This document shows positions 16,403 to 24,750 of a DNA stretch of 29,141 nucleotides, piece by piece. The notes beneath the pieces were generated by a model, which worked only from the letters and a program-made list of their open reading frames with translations, did not search any database and had not been told where the DNA came from. The translations under genes were made by a program, and so were the position numbers. How positions within the stretch are numbered: position 1 is the first letter of the stretch; the number at the start of each line of letters is the position of its first letter. Origin of the DNA: Nitratiruptor sp. (GTDB lineage: Bacteria > Campylobacterota > Campylobacteria > Campylobacterales > Nitratiruptoraceae); assembly GCA_015494595.1 (NCBI GenBank), contig WGAX01000051.1:1-29141 (forward strand). Direction: 5' to 3'.

Positions 16403-17074
16403 ATGAGAATACTCATAGTTGAAGATGAAATTACACTCAATAAAACATTAGCAGAGGGACTCAAAGAGTTTGGTTATCAAAGCGATATTAGTGAAAGTTT
16501 AAAAGATGCACAGTACTATTTAGATATTAGAAATTATGATCTTATTTTAGTAGATTGGATGTTGCCAGATGGTAGTGGATTGGAGTTGGTAACCCAGGTC
16601 AAACAGGACAATCCAAAAACCGTAATCATTGTACTAAGTGCTAGAGATGATAAAGAGAGTGAGATTGAGGCTTTAAGGGCTGGAGCAGACGATTACATTA
16701 GAAAGCCCTTTGATTTTGATGTGTTGGTTGCAAGAATTGAGGCACGACTTCGCTTTGGAGGCAGCAGTATTATAGAGATCAAAGAGCTCATCATCAACCC
16801 AGAAGAGGAGAAAATTCTCTATAAAGATAAAGAGATTGAGCTCAAAGGTAAACCTTTTGAGGTTTTAACCCACCTAGCCCGTCATAAGGATCAAATAGTC
16901 TCAAAAGAGCAGCTTCTTGATGCCATCTGGGAAGAGCCTGAGCTTGTTACACCCAATGTTATAGAGGTTGCAATCAACCAGATTCGCCAAAAGCTTGATA
17001 AACCACTAGGTATTCAGACAATTGAGACGGTTAGACGAAGAGGATATAGATTTTGCTATCCTCGCAAAGCATAA
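16403..17074 (+). CDS. cosR: OmpR-family response regulator, HsrA (HP1043)/CosR ortholog
   Basis: This 223-residue regulator has an N-terminal receiver and a C-terminal winged helix. The DNA-binding half closely matches, from memory, H. pylori HP1043/HsrA and C. jejuni CosR: GKPFEVLTHLARHKDQIVSK, then LLDAIWEEPELVTPNVIEVA, then IETVRRRGYRFCYP. In those species it is an essential homeostatic and oxidative-stress regulator described as an orphan. The receiver here looks fully functional: E7-D8-E9 acidic pocket, phosphoacceptor D51 in VDWMLPDG, S80, Y99 and K102. HP1043 lacks the canonical aspartate. ATG 16403, with AAGGGG upstream, is preferred over a TTG at 16352 that would add 17 residues before MRILIVEDE. 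It overlaps the downstream kinase gene by 22 bases. Confidence 0.93.
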   Translation: MRILIVEDEITLNKTLAEGLKEFGYQSDISESLKDAQYYLDIRNYDLILVDWMLPDGSGLELVTQVKQDNPKTVIIVLSARDDKESEIEALRAGADDYIRKPFDFDVLVARIEARLRFGGSSIIEIKELIINPEEEKILYKDKEIELKGKPFEVLTHLARHKDQIVSKEQLLDAIWEEPELVTPNVIEVAINQIRQKLDKPLGIQTIETVRRRGYRFCYPRKA

Positions 17075-18354
17075 GAGTCAAACTTCTTTGGCGCTTGATA
17101 ATAGCCTCAGCTATTCTCATAGCGCTCTTTTCTACTTTTTTATATGGATTTATTAAAAAGTCACTCTATGAAGAGATCCAAGATCAGCTCCTCAAACAGG
17201 CTCGTTTCATTGCTTTAACTATTCCTACATATCATGCAGGAGAGAGGATCGAAAACTCCTATCTGAAAAAGACACTCAACATCTCTGTTACTATTGTCCC
17301 AAAACCACCATTTATCAATAATACTACTTTTCAAGAGTATAAAAAAAATAATAAAAAATATCTTGTCTTACTCTACCCTTATAACTTCAAAGAGCAGACC
17401 TTTTTAAAAATAGAAAAAGAGATCACTTCTCTTGATAACATTTTGCAAAAACTCTATAAAATCATCATTTTTACCACTATTTTAGCTTTTGGTTTTATTA
17501 TCTTTTACGCCTCCTTGCTATCCAACTACCTTACACAATATATTACCAATCTTAATAAAAAACTCACCTCTCTCAATGAGCATATGCTCAAACCAATTAA
17601 AATAAAAGATCTACCCGAAGAGTTTCAACCATTAGCAAAAGCACTTAATAGACTTATTAACCGTATTCATACCTTTGTCAAATATCAAAAGGAGCTCTTT
17701 ATCGGTTTGGCACACGAGCTCAAAACCCCCCTAGCGGTAATGAAGCTTAAAAATGAGGTAACACTTTTGCGCAAACGAAGCGAAGAGGAGTATATTGAAA
17801 CAATTAAACTCAATATCAAAACCATTAATGAAATGAATAAAATGATTGAAAACATCTTAAAAATTGGTCGCCAAGAAGGAGATCAGTTTGAGCCTCCTGT
17901 TCAACTTGATTTAATTCAATATCTGCAAGAAAAGAGCAAAAATTATCAACTCTTAGCAAAAAATGAAGAAAAAGAGCTTATAGTCGATCTCCAGCCCAAA
18001 AACTACACAACCACAATTCAACCCACACTGCTCAATCATATTATCCAAAACCTCATCCAAAATGCTATCAAATTTACACCAACTGGTGGGAAAATTCTTC
18101 TAAAAAGCTACCCTACCACTAAAGGCATCAAAATAGAAGTTATTGATGAGGGACCCGGTATTAATGAAAATATAGATCTCTTTGCTCCTTTTAAACGAGA
18201 TGGTAAAAAAGGAGGGGTTGGATTGGGTCTTTTCTTAGCAAAAAGTGCAGCAGATGCCATGGGTGCAACGATCACTATCCAAAATCGCAAAGATAAAAAG
18301 GGAGCTATTGCTTCGCTTTTTATACCTACTCAACTTGCTTGTCCACTTTGCTAA
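17053..18354 (+). CDS. Sensor histidine kinase, probable partner of the CosR-like regulator
   Basis: This 433-residue membrane kinase has a helix at about 13-33, a periplasmic sensor of about 100 residues, and a second helix at about 137-156. A HAMP-like or coiled segment follows (about 160-210), then the H box GLAHELKTPL with H221. The N box is around N333-N337, G1 is DEGPGI at 365-370, the F box is FAPF, and G2 is GGVGLGLF near 387-393. All catalytic boxes look intact. The start is TTG at 17053, with AGAGGA upstream, inside the regulator gene. Overlap and order make it the likely cognate kinase. In Campylobacter and Helicobacter this slot is empty, with fdxB adjacent to the regulator. The sensed signal is unknown. 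Confidence 0.9.
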   Translation: MLSSQSIRVKLLWRLIIASAILIALFSTFLYGFIKKSLYEEIQDQLLKQARFIALTIPTYHAGERIENSYLKKTLNISVTIVPKPPFINNTTFQEYKKNNKKYLVLLYPYNFKEQTFLKIEKEITSLDNILQKLYKIIIFTTILAFGFIIFYASLLSNYLTQYITNLNKKLTSLNEHMLKPIKIKDLPEEFQPLAKALNRLINRIHTFVKYQKELFIGLAHELKTPLAVMKLKNEVTLLRKRSEEEYIETIKLNIKTINEMNKMIENILKIGRQEGDQFEPPVQLDLIQYLQEKSKNYQLLAKNEEKELIVDLQPKNYTTTIQPTLLNHIIQNLIQNAIKFTPTGGKILLKSYPTTKGIKIEVIDEGPGINENIDLFAPFKRDGKKGGVGLGLFLAKSAADAMGATITIQNRKDKKGAIASLFIPTQLACPLC

Positions 18355-18441
18355 ATAGATATATCCAACCGACGATAATGACAATACAAGAGGAAAAAAC
18401 CCCTTTGCATTTTGTTAAAGATATTTTAAGCTAAACTGGGG

Positions 18442-18447
18442 TATAAA
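18442..18447 (+). promoter_or_regulatory. Possible -10 box for fdxB-ppx
   Basis: TATAAA lies 30 bases upstream of the fdxB ATG in a 122-base gap after the kinase gene, and a strong GAGGAGG ribosome site follows. No clear -35 box is seen. The gap otherwise holds nothing I can support. Confidence 0.35.
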
Positions 18448-18476
18448 GCAGATTAAAAAATTTTTGAGGAGGATAG

Positions 18477-18731
18477 ATGTCTTTAATGATAACTGAAGAG
18501 TGCATTGCTTGCGATGCGTGTAGAGAAGAGTGCCCAACAGGTGCTATTGAGGAAGGCGATCCTATCTATGTAATAGATCCTGATCGATGCACAGAGTGTA
18601 TTGGCTTTTACGATGAGCCAGCATGCGTTGCAGTATGCCCGGTGGATTGCATTGTACCAGATCCAGATAATGTAGAAACAATAGCAGAGCTTAAATATAA
18701 ATACAACCAAATAATTAGTGAAGAAGATTAA
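18477..18731 (+). CDS. fdxB: 2[4Fe-4S] ferredoxin (YfhL/FdxB type)
   Basis: This 84-residue small electron carrier has two cluster motifs. The first is C9-x2-C12-x2-C15-x3-C19-P. The second starts at C38-x2-C41 with an eight-residue insertion before C50-x3-C54-P, plus an extra C58. The expanded second motif (CIGFYDEPACVAVCP) and the C-terminal acidic helix after residue 60 are typical of Alvin-type ferredoxins, which have very low reduction potential. ATG at 18477 has GAGGAGG. The stop overlaps the ppx ATG as TAATG. In C. jejuni fdxB occupies the same slot between cosR and ppx/gppA (from memory). Confidence 0.93.
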   Translation: MSLMITEECIACDACREECPTGAIEEGDPIYVIDPDRCTECIGFYDEPACVAVCPVDCIVPDPDNVETIAELKYKYNQIISEED

Positions 18732-20194
18732 TGGCAAAACGCACCGCCATTATCGATATAGGCTCCAACTCAGTGCGGATGATTGTAGTTGAGCGTACTA
18801 GCCGTTTTGGCTTCTATCTTATTAATGAGAGCAAAAGCAGAGTACGCATCAGCGAAGGAGCCTATGAAAATGGTGGTAATCTCCAGCCTTTTGCCATTGA
18901 ACGCGCTATCAAGGCGTTACGAGAGTTTTTGCATATTGCAAAAGCTTTGAAAGTAAAAAAGATTTTATGCGTAGCTACTTCAGCAGTAAGAGATGCTCCC
19001 AATAGGCACATATTTCTCTCCCGTGCCAAAAAAGAGCTTGCTCTTCATATAAAAGTGATCGATGGAGAGCGTGAAGCCCTTTTTGGAGCTATAGCAGCTC
19101 TTAATCTTTTACCTATATCAGATGGAGTTACTCTTGATATTGGAGGAGGCTCAAGCGAGCTTGCCCTCATAAAAGATAGAAAGATTTTACAAACTCTCTC
19201 CTTGGATCTTGGCACAGTAAGACTCAAAGAGCTCTTTTTTGATAAAGAGAAAAACATTGAAAAAGCTCTTCGCTATATCCATAACCAGCTTGCAACACTA
19301 CCACCTCAATTCTCAAGTAAACTTCTGATTGGTATTGGAGGGACAGCTAGAGCCATTGCCCAAGCCATTATGAAAAAGGAGGAGTACCCTTTAGATAAAC
19401 TGCACGGTTTTAGTTTCGATTTTTCTAAAGAGAAGAAGTTTATTGACAAAATAATTACAGCTCCTGTCTATAAACTTAAAAAGCTGGGCATCAAAAAGGA
19501 TCGCTACGACACTATTAAAGAGGGAGCACTTATTTTTCGTGAAATTAGCAAACATCTGGGAGTAAAAGAGATTATAACAAGCGGTGCAGGTGTAAGAGAG
19601 GGAGTATTTTTATACGATCTTTTAAGAAACTGCCACTACACTTTCCCTCACAATTTTAATCCAAGCCTCAAAAGCCTCCTCGATCGATTCTGTATCGATG
19701 AGAAACAGAGTATTTGCCACTATAAGCTAAGTAAAAAACTGTATGAGGCTCTTTTTAATGAATTTGATAAAAAAAGAGCCTATGAAAAAGTTTTGCTCAT
19801 AGCTGCCAAACTCCTCAATATTGGCACAATGATAGATTTTTACGAGCATCATAAACATAGCAGTTATATTGCTCTTAACGATTTAGAGTATGGTTTTACC
19901 CATCAAGAGATTGCCACTATTGCTATACTTGTACGCTTTCACAAAAAGAAGCTTCCCAACAAAGAGGAGACAGCGAAATTAAGCGCACTACTCCCTTCTA
20001 AAAGTATATTAGAGTGGCTTAGTTTTATCCTTGCCCTTGCAGAAACCCTCAACAGAGATCTCAGTTGCCCCGATATTCAAGTAACATTTACAAAAAATCT
20101 TTTACAAATCAGCTCTTCCCATCCTCTCTATTTGGCACAAGAGGAGATCAAAAACTTGCAAAAGCCAAAAGCTTTTGCAATTCAATTTGTTTAA
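18731..20194 (+). CDS. Ppx/GppA exopolyphosphatase / pppGpp phosphatase family protein
   Basis: This 487-residue ASKHA-fold phosphatase releases terminal phosphate from polyphosphate and/or pppGpp. Motifs are IDIGSNSVRMIVVE at about 8-21, LDIGGGSSELAL near 138-149 and IGIGGTARAIAQ near 200. A C-terminal HD-like helical domain (about 330-450) has NIGTMIDFYEHHKHSSYIA, where the usual HD metal pair is absent, as also seen in related enzymes. Which substrate is used cannot be told from sequence. The TAATG start couples it to fdxB. Its TAA lies in TTAA shared with the bamA stop, and a strong hairpin lies inside its last codons (20156-20180). Confidence 0.88.
   Translation: MAKRTAIIDIGSNSVRMIVVERTSRFGFYLINESKSRVRISEGAYENGGNLQPFAIERAIKALREFLHIAKALKVKKILCVATSAVRDAPNRHIFLSRAKKELALHIKVIDGEREALFGAIAALNLLPISDGVTLDIGGGSSELALIKDRKILQTLSLDLGTVRLKELFFDKEKNIEKALRYIHNQLATLPPQFSSKLLIGIGGTARAIAQAIMKKEEYPLDKLHGFSFDFSKEKKFIDKIITAPVYKLKKLGIKKDRYDTIKEGALIFREISKHLGVKEIITSGAGVREGVFLYDLLRNCHYTFPHNFNPSLKSLLDRFCIDEKQSICHYKLSKKLYEALFNEFDKKRAYEKVLLIAAKLLNIGTMIDFYEHHKHSSYIALNDLEYGFTHQEIATIAILVRFHKKKLPNKEETAKLSALLPSKSILEWLSFILALAETLNRDLSCPDIQVTFTKNLLQISSSHPLYLAQEEIKNLQKPKAFAIQFV
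20156..20180. terminator. Bidirectional terminator-like hairpin inside the 3' end of ppx
   Basis: TTGCAAAAGC at 20156-20165 pairs perfectly with GCTTTTGCAA at 20171-20180 across a 5-base CAAAA loop. On the minus strand it lies 10 bases after the bamA stop and is followed by GTTTTTG, a fair U-tract. On the plus strand it is followed by a broken T-rich tail running into the ppx stop. It is the only terminator-like structure I can see at this convergent junction. Confidence 0.55.
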
Positions 20195-22401
20195 AATCTT
20201 GTTCCTACGCTAAACTCAAAGCTTGCTGTACGATCTCCTGGCTTATCGTTAAGAGCTTTAGCAAAAATGAGTTGAATAGGTCCCATGGGCGAAAACCACT
20301 CAATGGCAGCACCTGTACCGGCTCTTGTAATTGTCGTATAGCTATCCTCTCCAATACCACCATAATCTACAAAAAATGTTAAACGCATATTGGAGTTTTT
20401 CATAAGAGGAATACTCGCCTCTAAAGAGGTAGAGAACATCTGCTTACCACCTATTAGTCTCCCTTCACTATCTTTTGGTGCCAAAGAGGCAGTCTGATAG
20501 CCTCGCAATGTCCTCATACCTCCTAGATAAAATTTCTCAAACACAGGCAATTTACCTTGATCTACAATATAACCAATACGCGCTTTTGCTCTAAGAATGA
20601 GATCGTAGTCAATAAGATCCTCTAGTCCATAGTAGTAAGCCCCTCGCATATATACCTTGGTATACTTCTCATTTCCTCCTACTCCCGCATATTCTGCCGA
20701 TGCAGAAAGAACGACCCCTCTTCTAGGAATATAGTAATCATCAGTATTGTCAAAGATAAGTGCAGGAATAAAAGCGCTCTTGGTATATGTACCCTCTTGA
20801 AAATAGATATTATCAAATTTTACATCTGAGAGTTTATTTTTCTCATACGCATATCTCAAAGAGCCTGAGAGGTGACGAGTAAAGCGATGGCCAACACTTA
20901 AGCTTCCACCTTTTCTCTCTTGCGTGTAGTCATAATACTCAAACTTTGTATTGTAAAGATTGACTCCTAAACTATAATCACTGTCAAAAATACGAGGATT
21001 TACAAGCCCAAGATTAAAACGGAGCGACTTGGAGGAGTAATCTATCTGGAATCTCCCCTCAATACCACTTCCAAAGATATTTTTATCATTAATGCTAGCA
21101 TTGAGCAAAAAGCCCTCATAAGAGCTGTATCCTCCACCAATCATAATATTACCCGTTGGCATCTCTTTTACTTTGACTAGCAGATCCAGCTCATTGGCAG
21201 AGACTCTTCTCTCTTCAATCTTTACATCAGAAAAGAAACCTGTTCGCTTTAAAGCATTTTTTGACTCAATCAAATCTGTATAGCTATAGGTATCACCTGG
21301 AGCTAAATAGACTTCACGGCGAATAACACGATCGAGTGTTCTTTGATTGCCTGAGATAATAACATCACGAATATAGACTTTTTCGCCAGGATTGATGATA
21401 TAGCGCAGTTTTACTTTATGCTGCTTCTCATCTTTTTGAAAATCGGGCACAATCCTTACAAAGGCATACCCTTTATCTGCAATAAGGCGGCGCAACTTCT
21501 CTATATCTTTGCGCATCTTTTGAATATTGAAAACTTTACCCGCTACAAGAGTAAGCTCCTCTTTGAGCCTTTTTGGATCTACTACTGGCTCAAGAAGTTT
21601 AACCTCTACATCTGCTACTTTATAAGGTTTCCCCTCAAAAATATGATAGCGCAGTTTTGCTTTGTAATTATCAAAATCTACACGCAAAAATGGATCGCTC
21701 ACCTTTGCATCCAAATACCCTTTACTCAAATAGAGATTGTGAATTCTTGCACTATCAAGGGGAAGTTGATCAAGTTTAACCTCTCCACTATCAAATCCTA
21801 TCATCCATCCCAAATAGGGATCTCTCTCTCTATTTGCTACAACATCTTCAATATCATCTTTATCAAATACTTTGGCTCCACAAAGTAAAAGCTTCTCAAT
21901 AGTAATCTTTTCACCTTTATTAACAATAAATGTAAGTTTAACACCATTTTTACCAACCTTTTGCGTATCTATCTCCACCACTGTATCAAAATAACCTTGT
22001 GATCTGGCCTTTTGTTTAATACGCTCCTTTGCCTTTGCAACTATGCGCTCATCAAATATATCGCCCTTTTTTATCCCCAATATCTCATCCAACTCATCTT
22101 TCTTATCCTCTAAATATCCAACTACCTCAATTCCTGCAATGAGAGGCTTTTCCACAAAATGAAAGATAATGGTACCATCTTGCTCTTCAACCCAAATATC
22201 TTTAAAGTAGCCTTGAGCATAAAATCTCTTAATTGCCTCATCAATCTTTGCAAGATTTAACTCCTCACCAGGATGCAGCCCCACCATCTCCTTAGCAATC
22301 GTAGGAGAAAGATGTAAAAGCCCTTCAAACTTAATAGATCGGATAGTCTCTGCTTGCAAAGCTACACTAAAACATAATAGTACTAAATAACTCTTTTTCA
22401 T
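20191..22401 (-). CDS. bamA: Outer-membrane assembly factor BamA (Omp85)
   Basis: This 736-residue outer-membrane protein inserts beta-barrel proteins. It has a signal peptide (residues 1-17, cleavage after ALQA), five tandem POTRA domains over about 18-350 (for example IRSIKFEGLLHLSP, then VYIRDVIISGNQRT in the last) and a C-terminal 16-strand barrel. The barrel includes GGGYSSYEGF, the conserved loop stretch YLGGMRTLRGY and GPIQLIFAKAL. It ends in the terminal aromatic FEFSVGTRF. Length is typical. ATG at 22401 has AGGATG upstream. The gene is divergent from tyrA across 99 bases, and I could not place a convincing promoter for it there. Confidence 0.95.
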   Translation of the reverse strand: MKKSYLVLLCFSVALQAETIRSIKFEGLLHLSPTIAKEMVGLHPGEELNLAKIDEAIKRFYAQGYFKDIWVEEQDGTIIFHFVEKPLIAGIEVVGYLEDKKDELDEILGIKKGDIFDERIVAKAKERIKQKARSQGYFDTVVEIDTQKVGKNGVKLTFIVNKGEKITIEKLLLCGAKVFDKDDIEDVVANRERDPYLGWMIGFDSGEVKLDQLPLDSARIHNLYLSKGYLDAKVSDPFLRVDFDNYKAKLRYHIFEGKPYKVADVEVKLLEPVVDPKRLKEELTLVAGKVFNIQKMRKDIEKLRRLIADKGYAFVRIVPDFQKDEKQHKVKLRYIINPGEKVYIRDVIISGNQRTLDRVIRREVYLAPGDTYSYTDLIESKNALKRTGFFSDVKIEERRVSANELDLLVKVKEMPTGNIMIGGGYSSYEGFLLNASINDKNIFGSGIEGRFQIDYSSKSLRFNLGLVNPRIFDSDYSLGVNLYNTKFEYYDYTQERKGGSLSVGHRFTRHLSGSLRYAYEKNKLSDVKFDNIYFQEGTYTKSAFIPALIFDNTDDYYIPRRGVVLSASAEYAGVGGNEKYTKVYMRGAYYYGLEDLIDYDLILRAKARIGYIVDQGKLPVFEKFYLGGMRTLRGYQTASLAPKDSEGRLIGGKQMFSTSLEASIPLMKNSNMRLTFFVDYGGIGEDSYTTITRAGTGAAIEWFSPMGPIQLIFAKALNDKPGDRTASFEFSVGTRF

Positions 22402-22445
22402 AGTACATCCTACCTGCTGTAATTTGCATTTAGTTTACCAATATT

Positions 22446-22474
22446 TTGATTAATCTGCAGTAAAAACGTATAAT
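22446..22474 (+). promoter_or_regulatory. Sigma70-type promoter for tyrA
   Basis: TTGATT (22446-22451) and TATAAT (22469-22474) are separated by exactly 17 bases, and the -10 box ends 26 bases before the tyrA ATG. An AAGGAG ribosome site follows at 22491-22496. It is the best-formed -35/-10 pair in the window. Confidence 0.7.
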
Positions 22475-22500
22475 ATACAAACAATTATCCAAGGAGCACA

Positions 22501-23328
22501 ATGAATATAGGTATTGTAGGATTGGGACTGATGGGAGGCTCTTTAGCCCTCGATCTAAAGAGCTACAATCTTGCTTCCAAAATTGTAGGATATGATAGAA
22601 ACCAAAAGCATTGCCAAGAGGCCTTAGAGTTAGGATTGGTAGATGAGGTTATAACTTTTGATGAGTTAAAAAATTGTGATATAATCTTTTTGGCAATTCC
22701 TGTAGAAGGAATTATTGAAGCTCTACAGAAGCTACAAGATATTCACATTAGCACTACCATCATCGATCTTGGCAGTACCAAAGAGAAAATTGTAGCTACA
22801 TGCCCTAAATCTATTCGCCCCAATTTTGTTGCAGCCCATCCAATGGCAGGGACTGAATATTCAGGACCTCTTGCAGCCCTTAAGGGACTCTATTATGACA
22901 AGATTGTAGTGCTTTGCAACACTGAAGATAATGCACTCTTTCATAAAGAGAGGGCCGAAGAGATATTTGTTAGCATAGGGATGCAAATAGTCTATATGGA
23001 TGCCAGAGAGCACGATTTGCATGCTGCATATATCAGCCATTTGCCGCATGCCATTAGCTATGCATTGGCAAACTCTGTACTGAAGCAAGAAGATCCCAAA
23101 AGTATCCTTATTCTTGCTGCAGGAGGCTTTAGAGATATGAGCCGTTTAGCCAAAAGTAGCCCAACAATGTGGAGTGATATTTTTAAGCAGAACAAAAAAA
23201 ATCTTCTAACATCACTAGATGTTTTCAAAGAGGAGCTTCAAACTGTCAAAAAACTTATAGAAGAGGAGAAATGGGAGGAGCTTAAGGAGTGGATGCAAAC
23301 AGCCACCACCCTACATAAGATCCTTTAA
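22501..23328 (+). CDS. tyrA: Prephenate dehydrogenase (TyrA)
   Basis: This 275-residue NAD-dependent enzyme converts prephenate to 4-hydroxyphenylpyruvate for tyrosine synthesis. It has an N-terminal Rossmann loop IGIVGLGLMGGSLALDL at 3-19. The family active-site region AAHPMAGTEYSGPLAA lies near 115-130, and SHLPHAISYALANS in the helical domain supplies the catalytic histidine region. No ACT or chorismate-mutase domain is fused, so it is the monofunctional form. It stands alone with its own promoter. Its 3' end overlaps the convergent batD by 18 bases. Confidence 0.93.
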   Translation: MNIGIVGLGLMGGSLALDLKSYNLASKIVGYDRNQKHCQEALELGLVDEVITFDELKNCDIIFLAIPVEGIIEALQKLQDIHISTTIIDLGSTKEKIVATCPKSIRPNFVAAHPMAGTEYSGPLAALKGLYYDKIVVLCNTEDNALFHKERAEEIFVSIGMQIVYMDAREHDLHAAYISHLPHAISYALANSVLKQEDPKSILILAAGGFRDMSRLAKSSPTMWSDIFKQNKKNLLTSLDVFKEELQTVKKLIEEEKWEELKEWMQTATTLHKIL

Positions 23329-24750
23329 TACCTGCTCTATCTCCTTCTTGCTTATATTGTGGCGTTTCTTCTCATAGATCTCCTCATAGAGAGCTTGGGC
23401 TAAAGAGGCTGCTCTTTTATCCTTTGCTACATAGGGCAAAAGTCTATTTAAAAGCTCTCTTTTCCCTCGAAAATGCCATCCGATTTCCCTTTTATCTGCA
23501 ACTTTTTTGATAAAAAGTAACAAAAGCGCTATACCAAAACCCGTTAAAAACCCTATCATAAAATATTTCCATTCATCCTTTGAGGATGAAGGGAATGATT
23601 GTACTACTTTAGAGCCTGTAGAGATTTGAGACTGCAGTGGTGAAGAGGGGGTAGAGAGGGGAGGCCTTTCATCTACTATTTTTATTGCTATTGGTTTCGT
23701 TTCAAGCTCTTTTATCCTCTTCTCCTTAAGACTAAAATAGCGAATTTTAAGAGCAGGAATAGTATAGGAGTGATCAGCAATGATAGAAAATTTTTGCTCA
23801 AAACGGCTAAAAAGACCACTTTTAGTATAACGCTCTGTAAGCTTTGGCTTATCTTTATAAATGGTTACATCAGAGATATTAAGATCTACTCCATCAAAGC
23901 TTTCTAAATTTCCAACTCCTTCTACTGTAACAGTTACATTACAAGGCTCATTCCTCTTTAATCTCTTTCTATCTACTTTGACATTAATAGTAAAATCTCC
24001 CACAAGCTCCACATTTTCAGGCAAAGGTTTGACAATAACAGTTGCAGAGTTAGAAACTACACTCTTCCACTGGGGAGCAGTAATAGAAAAGCCAAAAAGA
24101 TCTCTTGTAGTATCTGGCACCGCATACTTAAAAACTGCTGGTCCAATATGCAATACTCCACTTTTTTGAGGTAGAAGCAAAAATTTTATTCTTTTAATTA
24201 AATACTCCCCATGCTCTTCAAGGTATTTATTGGTAGATTTTAGCTCTTTAACCCAAAAATTATCAAATTTTGGAGGCTCAAAGCGGTAATCTACAATATT
24301 AAGTGTTCTTTTTACTTTAAGCTCTAGCTCGGCAATAATTGGCTCAGAGACATAGGCCTCTTTTTTGTCTACTTTGAGTCTAAAGAGTATATCACTATTA
24401 GCTTTTGCTTTTTTGACAATAAGTTGTAACGGTTTTGATGTAATACTCTTATCGTTTACCTTCACAGTAATTGGAGGAATGGTTACATTTTGATCAGGAT
24501 AAAATGTCAAAACTACCACTTTTTTAACACGCAAATTTCCATTGGTATTAATTACGCTCTCACTTCTAGCCACTCCTGCTACAGGATAGGAGCCAATCTT
24601 ATCGATATTTGGTAACTCAATCTCATCACCTGTTGCTTCAATAACCAGCTGTGCTGGCTCCCCTTGATAGATGGGATTATGCTTAAGATATACTTTTACA
24701 TCTGCAAAAAGTGTTATAAAAATAACTAAAAGACTACCAAGGATTCTCAT
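23311..24750 (-). CDS. batD: BatD: periplasmic beta-domain protein with C-terminal membrane helix
   Basis: This 479-residue protein has a signal peptide (about 1-16) and a long periplasmic part built of repeated beta-sandwich domains (about 17-370), including VYLKHNPIYQGEPAQLVIEA, which is typical of BatD. A membrane helix lies at about 397-414, with a basic cytoplasmic tail of about 60 residues. BatD proteins occur with BatA/BatB and MoxR. They were first described in Bacteroides aerotolerance and Leptospira operons, and a role in envelope stress or protein-complex assembly is proposed but not settled. ATG at 24750 lies in the end of the BatB-BatC gene (17-base overlap). It is the last gene of the operon in this window. 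Confidence 0.85.
   Translation of the reverse strand: MRILGSLLVIFITLFADVKVYLKHNPIYQGEPAQLVIEATGDEIELPNIDKIGSYPVAGVARSESVINTNGNLRVKKVVVLTFYPDQNVTIPPITVKVNDKSITSKPLQLIVKKAKANSDILFRLKVDKKEAYVSEPIIAELELKVKRTLNIVDYRFEPPKFDNFWVKELKSTNKYLEEHGEYLIKRIKFLLLPQKSGVLHIGPAVFKYAVPDTTRDLFGFSITAPQWKSVVSNSATVIVKPLPENVELVGDFTINVKVDRKRLKRNEPCNVTVTVEGVGNLESFDGVDLNISDVTIYKDKPKLTERYTKSGLFSRFEQKFSIIADHSYTIPALKIRYFSLKEKRIKELETKPIAIKIVDERPPLSTPSSPLQSQISTGSKVVQSFPSSSKDEWKYFMIGFLTGFGIALLLLFIKKVADKREIGWHFRGKRELLNRLLPYVAKDKRAASLAQALYEEIYEKKRHNISKKEIEQVLKDLM

Noticed and set aside
18378..18434. 18-codon plus-strand frame between the kinase and fdxB
   Set aside because: Starts with ATG but has no ribosome site, and it is too short to separate from chance.
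21418..21888. 156-codon plus-strand frame opposite bamA
   Set aside because: Shadow of the POTRA coding region, with no ribosome site or recognisable motif.
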